Under the pieces are notes generated by a model. The model made no database searches. It was not told where the DNA came from and saw nothing but the letters and a program-made list of their open reading frames with translations. DNA of 64,000 nt from Ruegeria sp. ANG-S4. Lineage in GTDB: Bacteria; Pseudomonadota; Alphaproteobacteria; Rhodobacterales; Rhodobacteraceae. The stretch covers positions 1,464,458 through 1,528,457 of the forward strand of contig NZ_JWLK01000001.1 of assembly GCF_000814005.1 (NCBI RefSeq). Reading direction: 5' to 3'. Positions within the stretch are counted from its first letter, which is position 1. Each line of letters starts with the position of its first letter. A program made the position numbers and the translations under genes. This document shows positions 8,773-16,277 of this stretch, piece after piece.

Positions 8773-9378
8773 TCACGTGCATTGTGGGTCATCGTTGGGC
8801 CCATACAGTTGGTCGTGAATACGAGGGTGCGTGAACACAAAGCTGCGCATGTCGAAGTTCTCAAACCCAAACCCGATGTTGAAAGGCGCAACATAGGTAT
8901 TTGTTGTCTCGACAACGATCATCTTCCCGTTGTTCGGCATGGCCGGCAGTGCATCTTCCAAGAATTCTGCTGTTGCCGTCGTCAATCGCGGATAGACCGA
9001 TCCACGAACGCATGACCATCCAACCTCGTGCGTTCCAGACTCTCCGGAATCCTCGTCGAAAATGACGTATGACACGCGCATCGAAATTGGGGCTCTGGTC
9101 GAAACCATCCTTTCCAGCAAGTCATGCAACGTCGAAACGTATGTTTGCGTAAGAGCGTTGTCTTCGCGTGAAATGATGTCCGCAACCGCGTAGGCGGCTT
9201 TGATGTTTCGTGAACTTTGGCGATAGCCGTCATAGAAGGTGTATGAGGCAAAAACAGACCACAAGACCATGGGTAGGATCAGCATTGACTCGATGGTGAT
9301 CGAGCCGTTTTCGCGCCGAAAGAAGCGTTTTAACCTTGTCCGCAAACGGGTCGGCAAAGAAGGATCAGTCACCCGCAT
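8773..9378 (-). CDS. TadE/TadG-like pilus-assembly protein (third of three)
   Basis: This protein of about 201 aa has a short basic N-terminus, then ENGSITIESMLILPMVLWSV, which is the TadE-type signature (glycine-serine, glutamate, hydrophobic helix with proline) at about 25-44. The rest is extracytoplasmic. ATG at 9378 is preferred to upstream starts: a GGAGG site is 8 nt upstream and it overlaps the previous gene by 14 nt. TadE-like proteins are minor pseudopilins of Tad/Flp pili. No flp, cpaA or tadA genes are near. Confidence 0.8.
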   Translation of the reverse strand: MRVTDPSLPTRLRTRLKRFFRRENGSITIESMLILPMVLWSVFASYTFYDGYRQSSRNIKAAYAVADIISREDNALTQTYVSTLHDLLERMVSTRAPISMRVSYVIFDEDSGESGTHEVGWSCVRGSVYPRLTTATAEFLEDALPAMPNNGKMIVVETTNTYVAPFNIGFGFENFDMRSFVFTHPRIHDQLYGPNDDPQCT

Positions 9379-9997
9379 CTGCAACCTCCACCGCGGTTGA
9401 GTTTTCGGAGTCGTCGGATCCGCCTCCGAACGGTTCGTGAACAAACACAGTTGTTGCGTGCAATTCCCACTGGCCTGCGGGGTCTTGGCTGACGGGCCCG
9501 CCGATCATCGTGAAGCCCCAAACGGGCGAAACTTCCAGACAGGCGCGCAGCATCATCAATTCGTTTGAGGAACCCTGATCAAATGCAATCGCGCCGGGGC
9601 CTTCGGGATCAGGGTCGCGAACCTCTACCGGCGTGTCGACACAAAAAGGCGTCTCGTTGATTTCGTTTCCGACGCGGGGGTCAATCGACTTCATCTCAAG
9701 TGACAAGTCTCTGAGACAACTGGGCGAGCTGTTAAAGCCCTGGCAGATCATATCTTTCAGCAGTTCGTGATCCCATTCATCCTCGCCTTCCGGCAACCGG
9801 TTCAGACGAACCTCACGAACAGTTTCGTCAAGCGACCGTTCCAGGTTGGCATGGCTGAATGACATCAATCCAAGGTCAATACCGGACCACGCGAAATAGA
9901 CGAAAACCGGGAACCAAAAGAGGAACTCGATCGTCGATGCGCTGCCGTCTTCGCTGCGGCGGAACCGCCGCAGTTGTGTCTTGAGCGAACGTATCAT
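9365..9997 (-). CDS. TadE-like pilus-assembly protein
   Basis: This 210-aa protein begins with a basic stretch then EDGSASTIEFLFWFPVFVYF (about 16-35), the TadE pseudopilin signature with the conserved glutamate at about +5 relative to the processing region. The mature domain carries several cysteines suited to a periplasmic or surface site. It overlaps the upstream gene by 4 nt (ATGA) and the downstream gene by 14 nt, so the three are one operon. Confidence 0.82.
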   Translation of the reverse strand: MIRSLKTQLRRFRRSEDGSASTIEFLFWFPVFVYFAWSGIDLGLMSFSHANLERSLDETVREVRLNRLPEGEDEWDHELLKDMICQGFNSSPSCLRDLSLEMKSIDPRVGNEINETPFCVDTPVEVRDPDPEGPGAIAFDQGSSNELMMLRACLEVSPVWGFTMIGGPVSQDPAGQWELHATTVFVHEPFGGGSDDSENSTAVEVADAGD

Positions 9998-11811
9998 TGG
10001 GTCAGTCTCAGGTTCTGGATTGTTGCACTGATCGAGTCAAACACGCCGATAATTTTTTTACCGTCTGCTTCGTAGTAACGATTGTCTTTGACGGCACAGT
10101 CTTTCAGCATCTGTTTCACGCCTTCTGGCGCCTCATATGCAATCGAGAAGATTAGGACCTCTTCTTCCTGGGCCTTTTCGCACAGCGACTCGACCCGGGG
10201 GTCTTTGTTCCACTGTCTCAACTCGGTCGTGGAATCGTCCCAGAAGTCGTTGGCGGCATTGCTACCCTGACCATCATACAGCAGATTGTAGATGGCTTCT
10301 TTTTGGGTGTGAGCCCAGACATCCGGCCACTCCAACTGCTCTGACGATCCGTAGCCGGTGTCATAGTAGTACGTGCTGCTGGTCTCATAGCATGTGCCGT
10401 TGGAGTAATCCGTGCAGCGATAGCGTTTGTACCTCAATTGGGTCGAACCATTGTCTTCGGTGGCACTATAGGCGTGATCTTGGTAGTAGTTTCGCGTCCA
10501 CCGCGATCCGTTATTGTGCCGAACGGTGCGTTTGACGTTCGTCCAGATGTAGCGATCCTGGTCTTCGTCGTAGACCGAGTATGTGTTGGCCGCATCATTC
10601 CAATGGATATCTGACACACCTTCGTTATAAGGCGCATTCACTTTATGCTGCCGCGTGTTTTCGCCGTCTGTCATCAAAACCAGAACCTTCAAAGAGTCCC
10701 CGGTCTTGTTGCGGGCCGGACGTTCGTCAAACTCACTTGGAATTGCCGAAGTTTCCGACAAACGTGCGATGAGCGGTTGAATGCTATCGTCCAGTAGAGT
10801 GAGACCCCACTTCAAGCCGACATCAATCGAAGTCCATCCCTGTGCCTGAAGCAGATTGATCTGGTCTTCCAGCGTGTCGGGATTTTTTTGAAGGACTGCC
10901 ATGGCGCGTTGGTCAGTGGCGGTTTCCCTGCGGCACGTGGTGCTGTTGATCAACTGGTCGGATTCACGATAGTCGTTGCGACCATAATCGACAAAATGAA
11001 GTGTCCGCGGAACAAAACTTCCAGCTCGGATGACAACGCCGTTCTGGTCTTCGATATCGTAATAATCGAACTCGGTCGTCGTGAAATCGTTCGGTCCAAA
11101 GTCGATGCAATTGGCAACTTCGTTTTCGCCGATCGTTTTCAGCTCATCCATAAGGAAGTCAGGAACTGAAACCTGTTCGGAATAGGGCACGATCGAAATA
11201 GACAATTTACCGTCTTCCGACTTTTCGTCCATTTCGTGGACAAAATCTATCGCGGCTTCTTTCAGGTTGGTCAGCTTTGTCCCCGCCATGGAGCCTGAAA
11301 CGTCCAGCACCAGCGAGATCTCAACGTTACCGATGGATTCTTCCGCGACGCTTGCCGCAACAGTTCCCAACGTTTCCACGCCGCTCCACTGCATGAAATG
11401 CGTTCTGACCTGCATTTCAGCCTGGGCTTCGACCTTGCGCGTGCCTGCCAGCCTTGCATTCTGGGCGCCGCAGGTTTCGGGCGTCACCTTTATACTGTCT
11501 TCAATCAGATATTGGTCGAGACCTTCTTTCGCCAGATAGTCGCGCACAACATCTTTCGGGCAAAGCTCCTGATCAAGGTCTGCCGCAGCCAGAACCGCGC
11601 GGTCCAGCGCGTATTGCAGTTTCACGCGTTCGCGGTCATACCGCATTGTGTCTACGGCAAACCCCGCGGCGGTGAAAACGATCATCACAAGAAACAGCGC
11701 CAAAATTGTCATGGAACCGTCAGTCTCATCCGCAAACCGGCGCAGGTGCCGCACGCACGGGTGGGCACTGTTGGGCGTTCCGAATGTCGACTTCCAATTA
11801 GACTTGTGCAT
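9994..11811 (-). CDS. TadG-like protein with von Willebrand factor A domain
   Basis: This 605-aa protein has an N-terminal TadG-type segment (DGSMTILALFLVMIVFTAAG about 31-50) and a von Willebrand A domain starting near 165. Its metal-ion adhesion site is complete in outline: LVLDVSGSMAGTKL (DxSGS) and later VLVLMTDGENT. A long tyrosine- and asparagine-rich insertion (about 400-500) sits inside the VWA region. TadG-like proteins anchor or tip Tad pili; the VWA domain suggests an adhesive role. It is the first gene of the three-gene operon, divergent from glutamate dehydrogenase. Confidence 0.85.
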   Translation of the reverse strand: MHKSNWKSTFGTPNSAHPCVRHLRRFADETDGSMTILALFLVMIVFTAAGFAVDTMRYDRERVKLQYALDRAVLAAADLDQELCPKDVVRDYLAKEGLDQYLIEDSIKVTPETCGAQNARLAGTRKVEAQAEMQVRTHFMQWSGVETLGTVAASVAEESIGNVEISLVLDVSGSMAGTKLTNLKEAAIDFVHEMDEKSEDGKLSISIVPYSEQVSVPDFLMDELKTIGENEVANCIDFGPNDFTTTEFDYYDIEDQNGVVIRAGSFVPRTLHFVDYGRNDYRESDQLINSTTCRRETATDQRAMAVLQKNPDTLEDQINLLQAQGWTSIDVGLKWGLTLLDDSIQPLIARLSETSAIPSEFDERPARNKTGDSLKVLVLMTDGENTRQHKVNAPYNEGVSDIHWNDAANTYSVYDEDQDRYIWTNVKRTVRHNNGSRWTRNYYQDHAYSATEDNGSTQLRYKRYRCTDYSNGTCYETSSTYYYDTGYGSSEQLEWPDVWAHTQKEAIYNLLYDGQGSNAANDFWDDSTTELRQWNKDPRVESLCEKAQEEEVLIFSIAYEAPEGVKQMLKDCAVKDNRYYEADGKKIIGVFDSISATIQNLRLTQ

Positions 11812-12134
11812 ATCGAATTCCTTTGCCGGTCAGATGAACCGTCGGTATTTCACAACGTTAATAATTTAGAGACGGATCGTGGCGAGATTTGGGCATGTCG
11901 GCCACTATACTGCTCATTTTGCATGAAAATTGTCCTTAGTATCGGCGGTTCATCCCCTTTTGTTTCTTGGGGTTGAACAATCACAGCGGTGTGACCGTCG
12001 AAAACGACTCACCCCGTGTTGGATGCGCGAAGTTCGCAAATTGATGAAAAAAAGTGCAGATGAGAATTGCAGTAAGGCCTCAGTGGTGCGACAAAAAGTC
12101 ATGACGTACGTCATTTACCAGCACGGAGGATTTT
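11812..12134. promoter_or_regulatory. Divergent intergenic region between tadG-like gene and glutamate dehydrogenase
   Basis: No gene is seen in this 323-base gap. It must hold promoters for both divergent units and is locally rich in A+T. The clearest element is a perfect 14-bp palindrome, ATGACGTACGTCAT, at 12101-12114, ending 20 nt before the dehydrogenase ATG. A CACGGAGGA ribosome-binding site follows it. Confidence 0.5.
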
Positions 12135-13565
12135 ATGACCGGCACAAAAGAACCCAGCTTTCGCGAGAGTGTTGATCTGATGTTCAATAGGGCGGCGTCC
12201 CTGATGGACCTGCCGCCCGGGCTGGAAGAAAAGATCCGTGTCTGCAACGCGACGTATACCGTCCGTTTCGGCGTTCGTCTGCGGGGCGATATTCACACCT
12301 TCACAGGCTACAGATCGGTGCATTCCGAACATATGGAGCCGGTCAAGGGCGGTATCCGCTATGCCATGGCCGTGAACCAGGACGAGGTCGAGGCGCTTGC
12401 GGCGTTGATGACCTACAAGTGCGCGTTGGTCGAAACGCCGTTTGGTGGGTCAAAGGGTGGATTGCGCATCGACCCGCGCAAATACGAAGAGCATGAGCTG
12501 GAGCAGATCACCCGCCGCTTTGCCTATGAATTGGCCAAGCGTGATCTGATCAATCCCTCGCAAAACGTACCTGCGCCCGACATGGGAACAGGCGAGCGCG
12601 AGATGGCATGGATGGCCGACCAGTACGCCCGGATGAATACGACCGACATCAACTCGCGCGCCTGTGTGACCGGCAAGCCGTTGAATGCCGGTGGCATTGC
12701 GGGGCGTGTCGAGGCAACCGGGCGGGGTATTCAATACGCCCTGCGCGAGTTCTTCCGCAATCCGGAAGACATCAAGGCTGCGGGTCTTTCCGGTACGCTG
12801 GACGGTAAGCGGGTTGTCGTGCAGGGGCTGGGCAACGTGGGATACCACGCGGCCAAGTTTCTCAGCGAAGAAGACGGTTCGCGCATCGTTGGCGTCATTG
12901 AATGGGACGGTGCGCTGTACAACCCGGATGGCATTGACGTTGAATCCGTTCGGCAATGGATCGTCAAGCATGGCGGCGTCAAGGACTATCCGGATGCCAC
13001 ACACACGGCCGAGGGCTCTTCGGTGCTGGAGGCGGACTGTGACATTCTGGTTCCGGCCGCACTCGAGGGTGTTATCAACCTGTCCAACGCCGACCGCATC
13101 AAGGCACCATTGATCATCGAAGCCGCAAACGGGCCGGTTACAGCCGGTGCCGATGAGATCTTGCGAAAGAAAGGCACGGTGATCATCCCGGACATGTATG
13201 CCAATGCCGGGGGTGTTACGGTGTCTTACTTTGAGTGGGTCAAAAACCTCAGCCATATCCGTTTTGGCCGCATGCAGCGCCGGCAGGAGGAATCCCGGCA
13301 CGAATTGATCATCAGCGAACTGGAACGGTTGGACCGTTACCTGGGCGATGCGTGGTCGATGTCGCCGGATTTCAAATCCAAATACCTGAAAGGTGCGGGC
13401 GAACTCGAACTTGTGCGCTCGGGTTTGGATGACACGATGCGGATCGCTTATCAGGCGATGCGAGAAGTCTGGCACAGCCGATCTGACGTCGATGACCTGC
13501 GCACGGCTGCCTACATCGTGGCGATCGACAGGGTTTCGAAGAGCTATCGCGCCAAAGGGCTCTGA
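12135..13565 (+). CDS. gdhA: Glutamate dehydrogenase (Glu/Leu/Phe/Val family)
   Basis: This 476-aa enzyme interconverts glutamate and 2-oxoglutarate plus ammonia. Substrate-site motifs include VKGGIRYAMAVN and CALVETPFGGSKGGLRIDP with the catalytic lysine (about 88-115), and VPAPDMGTGEREMAWMADQY. The cofactor domain has VVVQGLGNVGYHAAKFL (about 232-248). The sequence is of the 420-470-residue hexameric type that usually uses NAD. A strong GGAGG site lies before ATG 12135, and an intrinsic-terminator-like hairpin follows the stop. Confidence 0.94.
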   Translation: MTGTKEPSFRESVDLMFNRAASLMDLPPGLEEKIRVCNATYTVRFGVRLRGDIHTFTGYRSVHSEHMEPVKGGIRYAMAVNQDEVEALAALMTYKCALVETPFGGSKGGLRIDPRKYEEHELEQITRRFAYELAKRDLINPSQNVPAPDMGTGEREMAWMADQYARMNTTDINSRACVTGKPLNAGGIAGRVEATGRGIQYALREFFRNPEDIKAAGLSGTLDGKRVVVQGLGNVGYHAAKFLSEEDGSRIVGVIEWDGALYNPDGIDVESVRQWIVKHGGVKDYPDATHTAEGSSVLEADCDILVPAALEGVINLSNADRIKAPLIIEAANGPVTAGADEILRKKGTVIIPDMYANAGGVTVSYFEWVKNLSHIRFGRMQRRQEESRHELIISELERLDRYLGDAWSMSPDFKSKYLKGAGELELVRSGLDDTMRIAYQAMREVWHSRSDVDDLRTAAYIVAIDRVSKSYRAKGL

Positions 13566-13587
13566 GGCCTGAAAAATGACAGCAATC

Positions 13588-13612
13588 GGGCTTTGACGAA
13601 AAGCCCGTTTGC
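13588..13612 (+). terminator. Terminator-like hairpin after glutamate dehydrogenase
   Basis: CGGGCTTT (13588-13595) pairs with AAAGCCCG (13601-13608) across a five-base loop and is followed by a short run of Ts. It lies 23 nt after the dehydrogenase stop. The T-tract is weak, so efficiency is uncertain. Confidence 0.55.
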
Positions 13613-13659
13613 CATACCTTTTCCCCAGCTTAAACAAAGCTCAAGGGAAAGCAGAGCAG

Positions 13660-14562
13660 ATGAAATTCTCATTGAATTCAAAATGCGCTATCGCGTCCTT
13701 GCCTTTGGTGTTTGCCGCAGCCTGCGTGCACGCACAACAGCCGGGTGGATGGGCCACTTCCGTGGACGGGTTGGCCGTGTTTCAAGGTAGCGCAGATTTA
13801 GACGATGGCGGTGATTTCAGCGCATCGCGCGTCTTTTTGCGCGCAGGCGCGATCAATCGGTTTGAGGACGGGTCCTTTGCCGGCGTGCTGTTCAGCTATG
13901 GGCAATTCAACTACGATTTTGGGTCAAGCGAGAACGCACCTTGGGAAGACATCCGAGATATTCGGATTTCGGTGCCACTGAGATTTGCCCTGGACAACGG
14001 CGCCAACGTGTTCGTGTCGCCCCAGCTGCGTTGGGACTATGAAGAGGGCGCCAGCGCATCCGACGGTTTTACCTACGGTGCGTTCGGCGGGATTTCCTGG
14101 GCGTTGACGCCAAACCTGCGGATCGGCCCGGCGATCGGTGTCTTTTCCGAGATCGGCTCGGACGATTTGGAGGTATTTCCGGCGCTGTTGGTCGACTGGA
14201 GTTTTGCCGACCGATGGAACCTGAGCACAGGCGGCGGCGTTGGCGCCACGCAAGGCCCCGGATTGTCACTGGATTACGCGGTGACAGACGATTTGAAAGT
14301 CGGTCTGGCGGTGCGATCCGAACGTGTTCAGTTCCAACTGGATGATGAGGGGCTTGCCCCCGGTGGCGTTGGCGAAGACAGCAGTATTCCGGTCGTTCTG
14401 TCCGTGCAATACGCGCCAAATCCGGGCATGTCGCTTACGGCCTTTGCTGGTGCCGAATTCAACGGCGAGTTGACGCTGGAAAACTCATCTGGCCGCGAGG
14501 TCAGCCAGCAGGACTATGACACGGCACCAATTGCAGGTCTGGCCTTTCAGCTACGTTTCTGA
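13660..14562 (+). CDS. Outer-membrane beta-barrel protein (MipA/OmpV-like)
   Basis: This 300-aa protein has a Sec signal peptide (MKFSLNSKCAIASLPLVFAA, cleavage near VHA-QQ at about 26). Alternating aromatic and small residues suggest repeated beta strands, and the C-terminal phenylalanine (QLRF) is the usual Bam recognition signal. ATG at 13660 is chosen since an AAGGGA site precedes it and it starts the signal peptide directly. The overall pattern resembles MipA/OmpV-type proteins; cargo or partner is unknown. Confidence 0.75.
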   Translation: MKFSLNSKCAIASLPLVFAAACVHAQQPGGWATSVDGLAVFQGSADLDDGGDFSASRVFLRAGAINRFEDGSFAGVLFSYGQFNYDFGSSENAPWEDIRDIRISVPLRFALDNGANVFVSPQLRWDYEEGASASDGFTYGAFGGISWALTPNLRIGPAIGVFSEIGSDDLEVFPALLVDWSFADRWNLSTGGGVGATQGPGLSLDYAVTDDLKVGLAVRSERVQFQLDDEGLAPGGVGEDSSIPVVLSVQYAPNPGMSLTAFAGAEFNGELTLENSSGREVSQQDYDTAPIAGLAFQLRF

Positions 14563-14704
14563 AAACGACGCGAAAATCGCAATCTGCCCGGTTTTCGTCG
14601 CGCATAGACAAGTGCGGGTCGAAAACGTACGCGGAACGTCTGAGTGACGTTGCTAATGCTGATCAGAGTTGGTTTGATGCCGACACACCCGCAAGGAGGT
14701 TCGA

Positions 14705-15958
14705 ATGCGTTTTTCCGGCTTGCGCGTCCTCAAAGAGGGCCTGACCGGCAACAAGGGCTGGACGCCGCATTGGCGCGATCCCGAGCCCAAATCCGAATAT
14801 GATATCGTCATCATTGGTGGTGGCGGTCACGGGCTGAGTACAGCCTTTTACCTGGCCAAGGAACATGGTCTGACGAATGTGGCGGTGCTGGAAAAGGGCT
14901 ACATTGGCGGCGGCAATGTCGGGCGAAACACGACGGTTGTTCGCGCGAATTACTTTCTTCCGGGAAACTCGGAATTCTATTCACATTCGCTGAAACTGTG
15001 GGAGGGGCTTGAGGAAGAGCTCAACTATAACGTCATGCATTCGCAGCGTGGGTTGATCAATCTGTTCCATTCGGACGGGCAACGCGACGACGCAGCGCGG
15101 CGCGGTAACATGATGATCAGTCAGGGCGACGACGCGATCCTGTTGGGCCGTGACGAATTGCGGGAAATGCTGCCTTACCTGAATTACGATGATCTTCGCT
15201 TTCCGCTGTACGGAGGCCTGTATCATCCGCGCGGAGGCACGGCGCGGCATGACGCGGTGGCTTGGGGTTATGCGCGTGGCGCAGACCAACGTGGCGTGGA
15301 CATGATCCAGAACTGCGAAGTGACCGGCATCGATATCGAGAACGGGGTTGTTCGTGGTGTGCAAACCTCGCGCGGGCCGATCCGTGCCAAGAAGGTGGCG
15401 ATGGTCGCAGCAGGTCGGTCAGGGCAGGTTGCGGCAATGGCCGGAATGCGGTTGCCGATCGAGAGCCACATCCTGCAAGCGTTTGTAACGGAAGGTCTGA
15501 AACCCTGCATTGATCACGTCGTGACCTTTGGGATGGGACACTTTTATATCAGCCAATCGGACAAGGGCGGTTTGGTCTTTGGCGGCGATCTGGATTTCTA
15601 TGCCTCATATGCGGCGCGGGGTAATTTGCCGACCGTTGAAAGCGTGATGGAAGCCGGGATGGCACTGATGCCGATGATCGGAAAGGCGCAGGTGCTGCGG
15701 TCATGGGGCGGGATCATGGATATGTCGCCCGATGGCTCTCCGATCATCGACAAAACCGATATCGAAGGGCTCTATCTGAATTGCGGCTGGAACTACGGCG
15801 GGTTCAAGGCTGTTCCGGGTTCGGGCAATGTGTTCGCCCATCTGATCGCGACAGATCGGTATCACGAGAATGCAACCGGGTTCCAACTGGATCGTTTCCG
15901 CACCGGGCGCGGGATCATCGATGAAGAGGGCAAGGGCTCTCAACACAATCTGCATTGA
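14705..15958 (+). CDS. soxB: Sarcosine oxidase beta subunit
   Basis: This 417-aa protein is the flavoprotein subunit of heterotetrameric sarcosine oxidase, which demethylates N-methylglycine to glycine, passing the methyl carbon to tetrahydrofolate and producing H2O2. The FAD dinucleotide fold is DIVIIGGGGHGLSTAFYLA (about 30-48), and the C-terminal GLYLNCGWNYGGFKAVPGSG is typical of SoxB. Covalent FMN attachment is a family trait. It opens the soxBDAG row with a strong AAGGAGG site before ATG 14705. Confidence 0.97.
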   Translation: MRFSGLRVLKEGLTGNKGWTPHWRDPEPKSEYDIVIIGGGGHGLSTAFYLAKEHGLTNVAVLEKGYIGGGNVGRNTTVVRANYFLPGNSEFYSHSLKLWEGLEEELNYNVMHSQRGLINLFHSDGQRDDAARRGNMMISQGDDAILLGRDELREMLPYLNYDDLRFPLYGGLYHPRGGTARHDAVAWGYARGADQRGVDMIQNCEVTGIDIENGVVRGVQTSRGPIRAKKVAMVAAGRSGQVAAMAGMRLPIESHILQAFVTEGLKPCIDHVVTFGMGHFYISQSDKGGLVFGGDLDFYASYAARGNLPTVESVMEAGMALMPMIGKAQVLRSWGGIMDMSPDGSPIIDKTDIEGLYLNCGWNYGGFKAVPGSGNVFAHLIATDRYHENATGFQLDRFRTGRGIIDEEGKGSQHNLH

Positions 15959-15977
15959 GGGTGGCGATGTCGGATTT

Positions 15978-15999
15978 GAGTATTTTTGAAAAGATGAAG
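15978..15999 (+). repeat. Dispersed GAGTATTTTTGAAAAGATGAAG-type motif, soxB-soxD gap
   Basis: The 22-base motif in the 55-nt gap between soxB and soxD closely matches the elements at 3721-3742 (minus) and 60638-60660 (plus). There is no strong hairpin before it here, unlike the other two sites. Confidence 0.45.
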
Positions 16000-16013
16000 G
16001 TGGGGGCACGGGC

Positions 16014-16277
16014 ATGAGGATTACCTGTCCGTATTGCGGCGAGCGGGATCGGCGCGAGTTCTACTATCGCGGCGCGGCTGTTGATCTGGAGCGTCCGGCG
16101 CCGGATGCAGGTGAAGACGCCTGGAATGATTTTGTCTATCTGCGGGATAATCCGGCTGGTGTGACCCGAGAGCTTTGGTGTCACGAAGGTGGCTGTGGCG
16201 CGTGGATCGTGGTCACACGGAACACGGTCACGCACGAAATCCTCGGGTCGCAATTGGCATCAGAGGTGAAGCGATGA
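16014..16277 (+). CDS. soxD: Sarcosine oxidase delta subunit
   Basis: This 87-aa protein is the small zinc-binding subunit of heterotetrameric sarcosine oxidase. The N-terminal CPYCGERD (4-11) and the later WCHEGGCGAWIV (about 58-69) supply the Cys/His zinc ligands. Length and position between soxB and soxA are as usual. Its stop overlaps the soxA start (ATGA). Confidence 0.96.
   Translation: MRITCPYCGERDRREFYYRGAAVDLERPAPDAGEDAWNDFVYLRDNPAGVTRELWCHEGGCGAWIVVTRNTVTHEILGSQLASEVKR

Noticed and set aside
12450..13637. Minus-strand open frame of 395 codons opposite glutamate dehydrogenase
   Set aside because: It is fully antisense to a conserved enzyme and has no recognisable motif.
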